The notes: generated by a model not told the origin, from the sequence alone. Counted from the stretch's first letter, positions 47,134 through 56,811 are shown. The stretch is DNA of 64,000 nt from Rhodobacteraceae bacterium bin131 (GCA_002239085.1 MPNP01000006.1:1-64000); one strand, 5' to 3'. Made by a program: numbers and translations.

Positions 47134-48564
47134 ATGCGGGCATCTGTTGATTCGTCATTTCTAGAATCTGTTAATCAACTGTTTGAGAGGGCGGCAAACC
47201 TTATTGAACTTCCACCGGGTCTAAAAGAAAAGATTCAGATCTGTAATAGTACCTATACCGTTCGCTTTGGGGTTAGGATGCGTGGTAAAATTCAAACCTT
47301 TACGGGTTATCGTTCAGTCCACTCAGAGCATATGGAGCCTGTTAAAGGGGGCATTCGCTACAGTTTGGGAGTGAGTCAAAATGAGGTTGAAGCATTAGCT
47401 GCATTAATGACCTACAAATGTGCAATCGTCGAAACCCCCTTTGGTGGCTCAAAGGGAGGTTTGCGTATTGATCCAACGCAATATTCAGACGAAGAATTAG
47501 AGCGCATCACTCGGCGATTCGCCTACGAGTTGATTAAGCGAGATCTCATTAATCCGAGCCAGAATGTTCCGGCACCAGATATGGGAACGAGCGAAACCGA
47601 GATGGCCATCATTGCTGACCAATATAATCGCATGAATACCACTGACATCAACTCGCGGGCATGTGTGACAGGCAAGCCCCTCACTAGTGGCGGTATTCAT
47701 GGGCGCGTTGAGGCCACCGGTCGAGGCATTCAGTACGCTTTGCAAGAATTTTTTCGTCACCCCGATGACATCAAACGAACTGGTTTAAAAGGAACCCTTG
47801 CCAACAAGCGGATTATCTTGCATGGTTTCGGAAATGTTGGCTATCATGCCGGATTATTTTTACAACAAGAAGATGATGCAGTTATCATTGGTATTGCGAA
47901 TGTTGACGGCGGGTTATACGACCCCAAAGGTCTTGATGTCGCTGATTTACAAAAACACCTCAAAGCGGGTCAGACATTTAAGAATTACCCTAAAGGTGAA
48001 TTCTTAGAAAATGGTCTGAAACTCCTTGAATGTGAATGTGATATTTTGATACCAGCTGCCGTTGAAGGAGTCATCACCACCGCCAACGCCAGTCAAATCA
48101 AGGCTCCTCTCATCATTGAGGCCGCCAATGGGCCAATTACGGCTGAAGCCGATGCCGAATTGAATCGGCGGGGTATTATAATTATTCCCGATACCTTCGC
48201 TAATGCTGGCGGCGTCACTGTTTCTTATTTTGAGTGGGTCAAGAATCTCAGCCATATTCGATTCGGTCGCATGCAAAGACGCCAAGAAGAATATCGAAGT
48301 CGTTTACTCATTGATGAAATGAATCGCCTCTTTGCTTCGTCAGATTACCCCTTTCGTTTCCACGAAGATTTCATTCGGCGTTACCTTCAAGGAGCGGGTG
48401 AGATTGAACTCGTTCGCTCCGGGTTAGATGACACCATGCGTCTGGCGTATCAGTCAATTAGTGAAATTCTTCATACCCGCCCAGAGGTGAATGACCTGCG
48501 TACAGCAGCCTTTCTCCTCGCTATAGAGCGTGTTGCAACCAGCTACAAAAACAAAGGTCTTTAA
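47134..48564 (+). CDS. gdhA: Glu/Leu/Phe/Val dehydrogenase (glutamate dehydrogenase)
   Basis: A 476-aa enzyme probably interconverting glutamate and 2-oxoglutarate plus ammonia. The substrate domain has PVKGGIRYS, with TPFGGSKGGLRIDP carrying the conserved lysine, and the catalytic Asp region VPAPDMGTSE. The dinucleotide domain has LHGFGNVGYHAG, and the Asp-like end of beta 2 reads IANVDGGLY. GGAGG precedes the ATG by 7-8 nt. It could feed the 2-oxoglutarate dehydrogenase step encoded at 7-13 kb. Its last 4 nt overlap the convergent gene. Confidence 0.92.
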   Translation: MRASVDSSFLESVNQLFERAANLIELPPGLKEKIQICNSTYTVRFGVRMRGKIQTFTGYRSVHSEHMEPVKGGIRYSLGVSQNEVEALAALMTYKCAIVETPFGGSKGGLRIDPTQYSDEELERITRRFAYELIKRDLINPSQNVPAPDMGTSETEMAIIADQYNRMNTTDINSRACVTGKPLTSGGIHGRVEATGRGIQYALQEFFRHPDDIKRTGLKGTLANKRIILHGFGNVGYHAGLFLQQEDDAVIIGIANVDGGLYDPKGLDVADLQKHLKAGQTFKNYPKGEFLENGLKLLECECDILIPAAVEGVITTANASQIKAPLIIEAANGPITAEADAELNRRGIIIIPDTFANAGGVTVSYFEWVKNLSHIRFGRMQRRQEEYRSRLLIDEMNRLFASSDYPFRFHEDFIRRYLQGAGEIELVRSGLDDTMRLAYQSISEILHTRPEVNDLRTAAFLLAIERVATSYKNKGL

Positions 48565-49034
48565 GATAATCGAGTCATTTTAGCGCGAATGAGGTCAACC
48601 ATTACGTTGACCTCAGCTCGGCTGGTGCATCCTCCAATTCCTACTCTTTTGCCAATTCGCCACCATAAACCAAAACGAACTATTGCCGGCATTGAACTGT
48701 GGAGATGGACTAAGGCACCATTACTTGGCTTGAATGCAAATAAGCCGTTGTCAATGGATTTGATGTTTTGTACCTCAAACAGCAACTCACCCGATGATGA
48801 GATGACGCGGTTATGAAACAATAAAACAGATTGCCCGGTTGTTGTATAAAACTTAAAGCAGACAAAAAAGGTCACCAAAGCCAAGAAGTATAATATGAAA
48901 CTTCCCGGTTGTCCCCAGTAATACACCGTTCCATAATACCCCAGCCCTAATCCACCTAATACCAGCAGGCTTGTTGCCACGACCCGTTTTCCTAGAGGTG
49001 GCCTGACAATTGCTTCGGGTTTATCTTGTGCCAT
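48561..49034 (-). CDS. Conserved membrane protein of unknown function
   Basis: A 157-aa protein with two adjacent transmembrane helices (about residues 17-37 and 42-62) in a hairpin, followed by a cytoplasmic domain of PH-like character: LFHNRVISSSGELLFEVQNIKSIDNGLFAFKPSNG and LWWRIGKRVGIGGCTSRAEV. The FAFKPSNG block is familiar from alphaproteobacterial hypothetical proteins. It is 26 nt downstream of lepA on the same strand and overlaps the gdhA 3' end by 4 nt. The function is unknown. Confidence 0.78.
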   Translation of the reverse strand: MAQDKPEAIVRPPLGKRVVATSLLVLGGLGLGYYGTVYYWGQPGSFILYFLALVTFFVCFKFYTTTGQSVLLFHNRVISSSGELLFEVQNIKSIDNGLFAFKPSNGALVHLHSSMPAIVRFGLWWRIGKRVGIGGCTSRAEVNVMVDLIRAKMTRLS

Positions 49035-49060
49035 AACTACCGGTCGGAATTAGTGAATAC

Positions 49061-50860
49061 CTAATCACTACTAATCTTTAGAGCGTTGATTAATGCCTTT
49101 TGGGGAATCTCAACCTTACCGAATCTTCGCATTTTTTTCTTCCCCGCCTTTTGCTTCTCAAGCAACTTCTTTTTTCGTGTAATATCTCCACCATAACACT
49201 TGGCGGTTACATCTTTGCGTAGTGCTGAAATGGTTTCGCGAGCAATGATTTTTCCTCCAATCGCTGCTTGAATTGGAATTTTAAATAAATGCTGGGGAAT
49301 TAATTCTTTTAACTTTTCGCACATAATACGGCCTCTCGCTTCAGAATTTTCTTGATGCACCATGATGGCTAATGCATCAACGGGTTCACTGTTAACCAAG
49401 ATTTGCAGCCGAACGAGTTTATCCGCCCGGTAGCCGTAGTGAGAGTAATCAAATGACGCATAGCCTCGTGATACCGACTTAAGACGATCATAGAAATCAA
49501 AAACGACCTCATTCAGAGGAAGGTCAAATCGCATCATTGCCCGATTATCCGTTACTGACAATTCCTGTTGAATGCCGCGTTTTGAATGACACAGGGAAAG
49601 AATTTCACCGATGTACTGGTCGGGGGAAAGAATGGTTGCGATGATACGAGGCTCCTCAATTCGATCAATTTCCATTGGGTCAGGTAAATCAACAGGATTA
49701 TAAACCTCAACCATCTTGCCCTTTTTCAAATACACATGAAAAATTACTGAGGGTGCCGTCACGATGAGATCAAGTTTATATTCTCTTTCGAGTCTTTCTC
49801 GAATGACCTCTAGGTGAAGAAGTCCTAAAAATCCACAGCGAAAACCAAAACCTAAAGCTGTCGATGTTTCAGGTTCCGTGTGAAAAGACGAGTCATTAAG
49901 TGTTATCTTTTCAATGGCGTCTTTTAGAGTGCCATAATCCGACGAATCAATTGGATACATTCCACAATAGACGACCGGTTGCGAAGGTTGCATTCCCTCA
50001 ATTGGCAAAATATTTGTCGCGTTTAGATGGGTGATGGTATCGCCGACGATTGTATCCCTCACCCTTTTTATGGAAGCAGTCAAGTAGCCAATTTCCCCTG
50101 CTCCCAAATAATCAGTATCAACCATTTCAGGTTTGAAAACACCAATTTTATCAACTTGGTAGGTCGAATTCGTGGCCATCATTTTAATTCGATCACCTTT
50201 CTTGAGTTCTCCATCAAGAATGCGAACTAAAACGATCACTCCAAGAAAAGGGTCATACCAACTGTCAACAAGCAGAACTTTTAATTGACTAGCAGTATTA
50301 CCAACTGGTGGGGGTAGACGATGCACTATCGCTTCTAATACATTTTCAATACCCACACCGGTTTTTGCAGAAATCGAAATGGCCTCTGAGGCATCAAGCC
50401 CAATCACGTCTTCAATTTGCTTGCGGGCTTTCTCAGGCTCTGCCGCGGGCAAATCAATTTTGTTTAAAATTGGAACAATTTCGTGATTGGCATCAATAGC
50501 TTGATATACATTTGCCAGAGTTTGTGCTTCGACTCCTTGTGACGCGTCAACAACCAACACGGAACCTTCAACCGCAAGCATTGACCTTGATACCTCGTAA
50601 GAGAAATCAACGTGCCCTGGAGTATCAATTAAATTGATAATGTATCGTTGCTGATTTTGAGCTAAGTATTCTAGCCGCACCGTATTGGCTTTGATGGTTA
50701 TTCCACGTTCGCGTTCAATATCCATCGAATCAAGCATCTGGGCTTTAAGTTTTCGCCGACTGACTGTTCCAGTCACTTCCATCAAACGATCTGCGAGGGT
50801 ACTTTTCCCATGATCAATATGAGCGACAATAGAAAAATTTCTAATATGCGAGATCTTCAC
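49061..50860 (-). CDS. lepA: Elongation factor 4 (LepA) GTPase
   Basis: A 599-aa translational GTPase. G1 [15 protein letters not shown]3 [16 protein letters not shown]4 NKIDLPAA and G5 SAKTG are intact. Domain III/V and the LepA-specific C-terminal domain (ending [27 protein letters not shown]) are complete. LepA acts on ribosomes during initiation or stalled elongation. It lies downstream of rpmB, with 198 bp between. Confidence 0.98.
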   Translation of the reverse strand: MKISHIRNFSIVAHIDHGKSTLADRLMEVTGTVSRRKLKAQMLDSMDIERERGITIKANTVRLEYLAQNQQRYIINLIDTPGHVDFSYEVSRSMLAVEGSVLVVDASQGVEAQTLANVYQAIDANHEIVPILNKIDLPAAEPEKARKQIEDVIGLDASEAISISAKTGVGIENVLEAIVHRLPPPVGNTASQLKVLLVDSWYDPFLGVIVLVRILDGELKKGDRIKMMATNSTYQVDKIGVFKPEMVDTDYLGAGEIGYLTASIKRVRDTIVGDTITHLNATNILPIEGMQPSQPVVYCGMYPIDSSDYGTLKDAIEKITLNDSSFHTEPETSTALGFGFRCGFLGLLHLEVIRERLEREYKLDLIVTAPSVIFHVYLKKGKMVEVYNPVDLPDPMEIDRIEEPRIIATILSPDQYIGEILSLCHSKRGIQQELSVTDNRAMMRFDLPLNEVVFDFYDRLKSVSRGYASFDYSHYGYRADKLVRLQILVNSEPVDALAIMVHQENSEARGRIMCEKLKELIPQHLFKIPIQAAIGGKIIARETISALRKDVTAKCYGGDITRKKKLLEKQKAGKKKMRRFGKVEIPQKALINALKISSD

Positions 50861-50970
50861 AGCTCAAGAACCACTCAGTTTGAACTTCCAATTATTTATC
50901 GTCACGCACAAGTTCATTCCTCTAAAACTCTTACCCCATTTTGTTATGAGGATTCGGAGTGAGATGAGCA

Positions 50971-51006
50971 GGGTTATAACCCCTTTCTGAGGGACTTTGT
51001 CCTGAT
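50971..51006 (-). terminator. Inverted repeats between rpmB and lepA
   Basis: GGGTTATAACCC (50971-50982) is a 12-bp palindrome. Next to it, a short GGAC/GTCC hairpin with a 3-nt loop lies at about 50992-51003. Either may terminate rpmB, but there is no T-run. Confidence 0.3.
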
Positions 51007-51058
51007 TAAATCTTACCGTATGTGCTGAATCATAACCAGCTTTCACTACCATGAGTTC

Positions 51059-51364
51059 TTATGAGGTGTGTTCGGGATCAGGCAATTGATTGAATTTAAT
51101 GAGTTCTTTTTTGATTTTTAATGCTTTAGGTGGAAGCTTTTCATCTCTAGTCGTCATAAGAAAGGAATCTAACCCTCCTTTGTGGTCAACGCTTCTTAAA
51201 GCTGCAGCTGAAACTTTCAGTCGGAATGATTTGTCCAGTTTATCAGAAATCAAGGTGACCGTGTTCAGATTCGGTAAGAATCTTTTTTTAGTTTTATTAT
51301 TTGCGTGACTGACGTTGTTTCCAACCAATACGCCTTTTCCTGTTAATTCACATACTCTGGACAT
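51059..51364 (-). CDS. rpmB: 50S ribosomal protein L28
   Basis: A 101-aa ribosomal protein with the family start [33 protein letters not shown] and the [20 protein letters not shown] core. The length with a C-terminal extension is usual for alphaproteobacteria. Only the first zinc-type Cys is present (Cys5), so it is the zinc-independent form. It lies between meaB and lepA on the same strand. Confidence 0.97.
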   Translation of the reverse strand: MSRVCELTGKGVLVGNNVSHANNKTKKRFLPNLNTVTLISDKLDKSFRLKVSAAALRSVDHKGGLDSFLMTTRDEKLPPKALKIKKELIKFNQLPDPEHTS

Positions 51365-51436
51365 AACCGATATACCTTAATCAATTCCAACTGTTTCTGC
51401 CTTTATCAAAGGAGTTAATACATTAGATACCTTTAG

Positions 51437-52462
51437 CTAATTATCAAGATCATGACCGATAGATTTTCTATTCAGAGATTGCATGATCTGCTGGGCAGCC
51501 ATCAGAGGTTCTTCGAGTCCTTTGCGGATTCTTTCTTCAGATTCTAATTGCAACTTGGCAAGATTTTTATCTTGGCTCATTAGCTGAACAAATTGATTAT
51601 GGAGTTCTTTACGAAATCGCAATATCTCTTGTTCATTACGAACCAAGTCCCATATTCCGTTCGCCTTTCGCCATTGCACGAGGTTTTGAATATCCTTCCA
51701 AGCTTGACCAATGCCAACTTCTAACTGTGCTGAAATCAAGTTGATTTTGGGAAAGTTGGGTGGATCCTGAATACGTTTTTGCAGTAATCTTAAAGCTGCT
51801 TCATATTCAGCGGCCGTTTTTTTTGCAGAACTTTCAAGGGGACCATCGGCTTTGTTAACCAAAATAAGATCTGCGACCTCCATTATTCCTCTTTTTATTC
51901 CTTGGAGTTCATCGCCACCTTCGGGTGCGATCAGCAATACGAATATATCCACAGTATCAGCGACGTTAAAGTCTGTCTGGCCTGTGCCCGTTGTTTCAAT
52001 AATAATGACATCAAATCCGGCTTGTTCACAAATAAAGGCTGCTTCTGCGGTTCTATTTGTGATTCCTCCATGCTGTTTGCCTGTCGGCGATGATCGGATA
52101 TATGCGCTCGCCTCGCGTGACAAATTGTGCATTCGGGTTTTATCTCCCAAAATCGACCCTCCACTTGTATGAGATGTTGGATCTACTGCGAGAACAGCAA
52201 CTTTTAAGTCCCTAGAGACAAGATGCATACCAAGCGATTCAATAAATGTTGATTTACCAACACCTGGTGTTCCAGTAACACCTAATCGGATAGCTTGACG
52301 GGGCTGCTTCTGGCGAAGTGCTGCAAGCAATTCAATTGTCAACGCTTTGTGATCGTTTTTATCGCTTTCTAGTATGGTAATGATTCTTGATATTGACTTT
52401 CGATTACCTTGACATAGGCTATCAAGAAGTAATCTAAGTGGTGGTTGTGAATTTTGCTTCAT
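51437..52462 (-). CDS. meaB: MeaB/ArgK-type GTPase, methylmalonyl-CoA mutase chaperone
   Basis: A 341-aa G3E-family GTPase that protects and reactivates the B12-dependent methylmalonyl-CoA mutase (or ethylmalonyl-CoA mutase). Motifs: Walker A GTPGVGKST (64-72), VLAVDPTSHTSGGSILGDKTRM, ETTGTGQTDFNVADTVD with the switch Asp, and base-specifying NKADG. The C terminus is a dimerisation helix pair. No mutase gene lies in this window. Propionyl-CoA carboxylase, the preceding enzyme, is encoded at 60-64 kb. Confidence 0.93.
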   Translation of the reverse strand: MKQNSQPPLRLLLDSLCQGNRKSISRIITILESDKNDHKALTIELLAALRQKQPRQAIRLGVTGTPGVGKSTFIESLGMHLVSRDLKVAVLAVDPTSHTSGGSILGDKTRMHNLSREASAYIRSSPTGKQHGGITNRTAEAAFICEQAGFDVIIIETTGTGQTDFNVADTVDIFVLLIAPEGGDELQGIKRGIMEVADLILVNKADGPLESSAKKTAAEYEAALRLLQKRIQDPPNFPKINLISAQLEVGIGQAWKDIQNLVQWRKANGIWDLVRNEQEILRFRKELHNQFVQLMSQDKNLAKLQLESEERIRKGLEEPLMAAQQIMQSLNRKSIGHDLDN

Positions 52463-52528
52463 TGTAAATCAAAGATAGAGTAAAGTTCTAATTTTCAAAT
52501 TATCAAGTCATGGGGAACATTTACTATA

Positions 52529-53293
52529 ATGTCAGTTAAATTTGTTTGGGTCAGGCGGTCTGCAATAATAAAATGGGCACTCATAGGTGGCTTAATAATT
52601 TGGATAAGTATCTCATCGGCCTCAAGTCAACTGAAAGAAGAAAACTATTCTTTCGAAATCCGCTCTTTTGGTTTTACTCTTGGTTATGTTTTTGCTGGAA
52701 CAATTTCAAACGGGCGAAGGTATAAAGTCGCTTCCGTAATGCGGAGCAGTGATTTTGTTAGCATATTTTCGAAACGACGATTCGAAACAAAAGCCGAAGG
52801 CACGGTCAGTAATGGCATGATCAAATCAGAACGCTACGAGCTACTCTCCAATATCGGCAGTAATCAAAGTACCAAACTACTCACGTTCTCGGATGGACGA
52901 ATTACAAATTATGAAGTGAATTCTGAGAGTGAACCCAATCCTGTGGATATCAATGACGGTATCGCAAGTCTTGATTACCTCTCTGGATTTTACGCATTGT
53001 TAAATCCGAAGCCTGCAAATGAACTCTGCAACATGTCTTTTTATCTTAAGGATGGCGAACGGGTGGCTCTCATGAATATTGAGGAACCGAGCCCCTTGCA
53101 ACCAGAAAATATCATTTGCAATTCCACTTATACAAGGGTCAAAGGGTTTGATGCTGATGAAATGGAAAACGAACCACAAATAGATTTTACTCTTCTTTAC
53201 ACCCCGTCATCTACCTCTCAAGGCTACTATGAATTGAAAAGAATGAGTTTTACAGCAGATTTTGGACAAATCTCCATAGTTCGGATAAACTAA
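52529..53293 (+). CDS. DUF3108 domain exported protein
   Basis: A 254-aa protein with an N-terminal signal/anchor helix (about residues 15-32, ending SSASS) and a predominantly beta periplasmic domain. DUF3108-like features are FEIRSFGFTLGYVFAGTISNGRRYKV at the start of the domain and FETKAEGTVSNGMIKSERY, followed by a later block around DGIASLDYLSGFY. The family's function is unknown. It is a single gene divergent from meaB. Confidence 0.8.
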   Translation: MSVKFVWVRRSAIIKWALIGGLIIWISISSASSQLKEENYSFEIRSFGFTLGYVFAGTISNGRRYKVASVMRSSDFVSIFSKRRFETKAEGTVSNGMIKSERYELLSNIGSNQSTKLLTFSDGRITNYEVNSESEPNPVDINDGIASLDYLSGFYALLNPKPANELCNMSFYLKDGERVALMNIEEPSPLQPENIICNSTYTRVKGFDADEMENEPQIDFTLLYTPSSTSQGYYELKRMSFTADFGQISIVRIN

Positions 53294-53453
53294 TCTGATA
53301 GAGCAATAATATTGTCCTTTTACATAGGCCGAATCATCTAAGGCAAAAATTTGGATTCAATTCAACTCAGACCGACAGCGAAAATGATTTCGATAGTATC
53401 CCGGCTAGAAGTCGTTAATTTAAACAAGCTAAACGGTCAACTTGGATTTTGGA

Positions 53454-53759
53454 CTAATTTGTCCCTTTGATTACTTTTTTAGTTTCTTTCCTAGAATGTA
53501 CGACACTTGTTCGAATCCCTTTTTTAACATAGTTCATGAGCCCACGAACAGCTCGTTCACTCGGATCTATTCCAGCACAAGCGAGAATTTCTTTCCCGTC
53601 ACTTGAGCGGGCCCACTGAGCAATGGAATCCACCCCATTACCAAATCTCTGGTCGTCGGTAATGGCATCATCTATTACCGTAAGTACAATCGCTGAGAAC
53701 AGTTTGCGTGCTCTGACACCCTGCTCTGCCAGATAGGTAATTTCATCATATTTAGTCAC
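53454..53759 (-). CDS. DUF6280 family protein
   Basis: A 101-aa mostly helical soluble protein. The pattern EQGVRARKLFSAIVLTVIDDAI, QWARSSDGKEILACAGIDP and VKKGIRTSV matches the small alphaproteobacterial family DUF6280, found mainly in Rhodobacterales and relatives. The function is unknown. It lies upstream of and divergent from efp, with about 100 bp between starts. Confidence 0.82.
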   Translation of the reverse strand: MTKYDEITYLAEQGVRARKLFSAIVLTVIDDAITDDQRFGNGVDSIAQWARSSDGKEILACAGIDPSERAVRGLMNYVKKGIRTSVVHSRKETKKVIKGTN

Positions 53760-53860
53760 CGTAAATTATTCCTCTATAACAAATTCTTATATTTTGATTG
53801 CGTGAATTTGCACTATCTCTTTTAATTCAGATTAGAAATTGTTTCAAAAGGTTACACTCT

Positions 53861-54424
53861 ATGCCAAAAATAAATGGAAATGAAATCAAAAACGGAAATG
53901 TCCTTGAGCATAAAGGTGGTTTATGGTCAACTGTAAAAGTTGATCATGTCAAGCCTGGTAAGGGTGGTGCTTTTGCCCAAGTTGAACTTAGGAATCTTCG
54001 CAATGGTGCAAAGCTTAACGAGCGTTTCCGGTCAGTTGATAAAGTTGAAAAAGTTCGTTTAGAGCAAAACGACTATCAGTATCTCTACTCTGAGGGAGAG
54101 ATGCTCGTTCTTATGAATATGGAAACCTACGACCAAATTTATGTCAAGGCTTCCATACTTGAAGACCGATTGCCTTACCTGAAAGAAGGTACAATGGTCA
54201 TTGTTGAGCAATTTAACGAAGAAGTTTTGAAAATTACTTTACCTCAAAAGGTAACCTTTAAGGTGGTTGAAACTGAACCTGTCGTATCAGGGCAAACCGT
54301 TGCGAATAGTTTTAAGCCAGCACTTCTTGATAATGGTGTTCGAGTTATGATTCCCCCCTACATTACCGAAGGAACAGAGATTGTCATTAATACTGAAACG
54401 CTTCAATACTCTGAAAGGGCTTAG
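53861..54424 (+). CDS. efp: Translation elongation factor P
   Basis: A 187-aa EF-P that relieves ribosome stalling at polyproline stretches. The N-terminal KOW-like domain carries the loop VKPGKGGAFAQVELRN, with Lys34 at the modification position. Two OB domains follow. The track begins 21 codons earlier at a non-family start; MPKINGNEIKNG at 53861 is the family N terminus. The lysine suggests beta-lysylation (EpmA/EpmB type), but no such genes lie nearby. Confidence 0.96.
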   Translation: MPKINGNEIKNGNVLEHKGGLWSTVKVDHVKPGKGGAFAQVELRNLRNGAKLNERFRSVDKVEKVRLEQNDYQYLYSEGEMLVLMNMETYDQIYVKASILEDRLPYLKEGTMVIVEQFNEEVLKITLPQKVTFKVVETEPVVSGQTVANSFKPALLDNGVRVMIPPYITEGTEIVINTETLQYSERA

Positions 54425-54434
54425 AACAATGCTA

Positions 54435-54869
54435 TTATTGTTTCGAAACTATCAATCCCGTCGTTGATGCTGTTGCATAAATTTTTCTACTTTTATCGTA
54501 TATTTTTCCTTCAGCCACTGCGGTTCGGCGGCCGATATGGACAGATGTGCCCTCGGCCCAGACTTCCTGATTGAGCGGAATTTGATGGGTCATGTTGACC
54601 TTATACTCAAGGGTTGTAAAAATTTGATTTGCTGGGAGACGGCTGATCACCGAACAAGCCATCGCACTATCAAGAATAGATCCATACCAGCCACCATGCA
54701 CGGTACCCATTGGATTAACATAATTGTGATTTGGGACCCCACTGAAAATAACTTTGCCTAATTCAAGATAAACCAATTTAAAGCTGAGAGTTTCACCCAT
54801 CGCAGGATTATTACCCTCATCTATCATTTTTTGTAGTAACTCAAAACCTGGCAAATCTTTGGGGTACAT
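54435..54869 (-). CDS. PaaI-type hot-dog thioesterase
   Basis: About 144 aa from the Met at 54869 (155 from 54902). The central hot-dog signature HGGWYGSILDSAMACSVISRL contains the catalytic Asp, as in PaaI/4HBT thioesterases. The TGLIVSKQ end is typical. It hydrolyses some acyl-CoA; which one cannot be told. It is convergent with efp (10 bp between stops). Confidence 0.85.
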   Translation of the reverse strand: MYPKDLPGFELLQKMIDEGNNPAMGETLSFKLVYLELGKVIFSGVPNHNYVNPMGTVHGGWYGSILDSAMACSVISRLPANQIFTTLEYKVNMTHQIPLNQEVWAEGTSVHIGRRTAVAEGKIYDKSRKIYATASTTGLIVSKQ

Positions 54870-55051
54870 GTGATACCTATTAAAACCATTTAGGAATAAC
54901 AATTAAGAATTATCAATGTAAAAATAATATTTATTTTTCCCTGTACGGAGTTTTTGCTCAACAGGTGATGTTTATACCATGGCAATCCCAAAAAATGATA
55001 TTTCAATTTGAGTAATCTTATTGTCAGCTCGAAAAAAAAGAAACAGCAAAT

Positions 55052-55840
55052 ATGACCAACCTAAATGCTAACATCAATGTAATGGCGAAAGCTGTTTCCA
55101 TTGCCGGCGACACCCTGCTCAGAGATTTTGAGGAGATCATCCGTCTTCAATCCTCAATTGAAGGGGCGGGCAAGCTTACTCAAAAGGCCTTGCAACGTGC
55201 CGATAATGCAATCATTTACGAGCTCACTTCTGCTCGACCTCATTACAGTTTGGAAAGCACTTTATCCTCCCCGATTATCGGCAAAGACCCAACTCGTAAA
55301 TGGCTGGTTTATGCTGTTTCTGGAGTTGATAATTTTGCTCGTGGAAATCCTAATTGGGTCATTTCAATTGGTCTTTTATTTAAAGGGGAAATTCAACTCG
55401 CAGTTATCAACCAGCCTTGCTTTAATGAAATCTACAAGGGTGTGAAGGGTAACGGTGCCTATTCACGGCAAATGAAACTTCGCGTTGCACCCATCAATCA
55501 AGTATCTAGTTTTTCGGTCGCTATTGACTTTGACTCATGCAAATCCTTAAGCATTCCACCCCTATTAAACACTATATTTTCCAATTTTCGTGCCATTCGA
55601 ACAAGTGGTTCGGCGAGCTTAGATCTACTGAATCTCAGCGCCGGTAAAATTGATGGATTTATTGGCTTTCAATGCGACCCCATTGAGATCCTTCCTGCAC
55701 AACTTCTTCTGACTGAAGCCGGAGGGTTAGTTCATACCTTTCCCAACCAGAACAATAATGACTACCATGGGTTAATTGCCGCAGGGTATCACAAATTTGA
55801 CGAATTTAAGCAAGCGGCTTTGGAATTTACGACAATTTAA
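55052..55840 (+). CDS. Inositol-monophosphatase family protein lacking metal-binding residues
   Basis: A 262-aa protein with clear IMPase/SuhB fold similarity: WVISIGLLFKGEIQLAVINQPCFNEIYKGVKGNGAY, IRTSGSASLDLLNLSAGKIDGFIGF and LLLTEAGGLVHTF. The first metal motif (EE) reads LESTLSS. The DPLDGTTNF motif reads YAVSGVDNF (about 87-95), losing both Asp ligands. Only the Asp of the third site remains (CDPIEILPA). It is probably not a phosphatase. A SuhB-like structural or RNA-polymerase-binding role is possible. It lies near efp, where suhB often sits in alphaproteobacteria. Confidence 0.85.
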   Translation: MTNLNANINVMAKAVSIAGDTLLRDFEEIIRLQSSIEGAGKLTQKALQRADNAIIYELTSARPHYSLESTLSSPIIGKDPTRKWLVYAVSGVDNFARGNPNWVISIGLLFKGEIQLAVINQPCFNEIYKGVKGNGAYSRQMKLRVAPINQVSSFSVAIDFDSCKSLSIPPLLNTIFSNFRAIRTSGSASLDLLNLSAGKIDGFIGFQCDPIEILPAQLLLTEAGGLVHTFPNQNNNDYHGLIAAGYHKFDEFKQAALEFTTI

Positions 55841-55902
55841 ATATGTCTGTTACCAAGGCTATCGCATTTGAAATAACATTCTATCACATTTCACGTAATT
55901 GA

Positions 55903-55951
55903 CCCTCGCAGATTATTTCCTGAAGGAGTTTGAGGGATTTTTCTTTCTTTT
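55903..55951 (+). terminator. Possible intrinsic terminator after the IMPase-like gene
   Basis: CCCTC and GAGGG enclose a loop with its own TCCT/AGGA mini-stem, followed directly by ATTTTTCTTTCTTTT. The T-rich tail supports termination on the plus strand. The outer stem is short and the loop long. Confidence 0.45.
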
Positions 55952-56040
55952 ACTGGCTAATAATGTTGACAATATTGAAAAATATAGTTCGTCAGCAAGC
56001 AAAACCATTGTAAAATTTCAAATACGATAGCCCTAGTCTG

Positions 56041-56811
56041 TTACGGCCTAAATGCCCACTTAGGGTCATTTCTAATTTCTACCCCATCTGCTTCCATTTT
56101 CCCGATGGCACGATCGAAGTTTAGATAGGCGATTCCCATCTTATTAGACTGGGTATACAGAATTCCGACAGGCTTCCCATTAACACTGATAGTGCTACCT
56201 GGTCTTACTGAACCTTTGACAATGACTCTAGCAAGTCCTTTTCTGAGAGTTGTTTTGTGTTTCATTCGGGCCGTAACCTCCTGCCCCACAAAGCATCCTT
56301 TGTTAAAATCTACCCCATTGATCCTTTCAAAACCAGCTTCAAGAATGAAAGTTTTGTTTTGAATAAGTTCAACACCCGTTTCTGGAATACAATTCATAAC
56401 TCGAATTAATTCCCAGTCTACATTCTCTTCTGATAGTTTCTCTTCACTATAATGACGCCATCCTAGAGCGGTACATCGGGGATCATGACGCACAAATTTG
56501 GCGGTGGCATTTAAGCCTCTACTTACTTTTAATTTCGTATCGTTCAGCTCAACTTTCGCTCGAAGTTGATACATTGCAAGACGAGTTATCAGTTCTTTTG
56601 TAGAATTGGTTTTGATATCTAAAAAATAATCAGAACCTTTTTTGAATAAGAAGAAATCGTAAAGGTATTTACCCTGAGGTGTCAGCAGAGCTGAATAAAC
56701 CAAATCTTTCTCGCTCACAGGCAAACTGTTGGTAATCAAACCCTGTAGAAACTCGGCATTATCATGTCCCCCAATGCGAATGACTGAACGACAATTATTG
56801 AAATTAGACAG
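56041..56811 (-). CDS. ygfZ: YgfZ/CAF17 folate-binding protein with probable non-ATG start
   Basis: A folate-dependent protein for maintenance of certain Fe-S enzymes. The signature KGCFVGQEVTARMKHKTTLRKG with the conserved Cys is present, and the C terminus has the usual small barrel. The track starts at an internal TTG (56739), missing the conserved N terminus. The frame is open 24 codons further and encodes RSVIRIGGHDNAEFLQGLITNS, matching the family's FLQGLITN block. No ATG, GTG or TTG occurs there, but a CTG (56809-56811) lies 5 nt after GGAGG, directly following a stop. A CTG or ATT start, or a sequencing error, must be assumed. Confidence 0.85.
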   Translation of the reverse strand: MSNFNNCRSVIRIGGHDNAEFLQGLITNSLPVSEKDLVYSALLTPQGKYLYDFFLFKKGSDYFLDIKTNSTKELITRLAMYQLRAKVELNDTKLKVSRGLNATAKFVRHDPRCTALGWRHYSEEKLSEENVDWELIRVMNCIPETGVELIQNKTFILEAGFERINGVDFNKGCFVGQEVTARMKHKTTLRKGLARVIVKGSVRPGSTISVNGKPVGILYTQSNKMGIAYLNFDRAIGKMEADGVEIRNDPKWAFRP

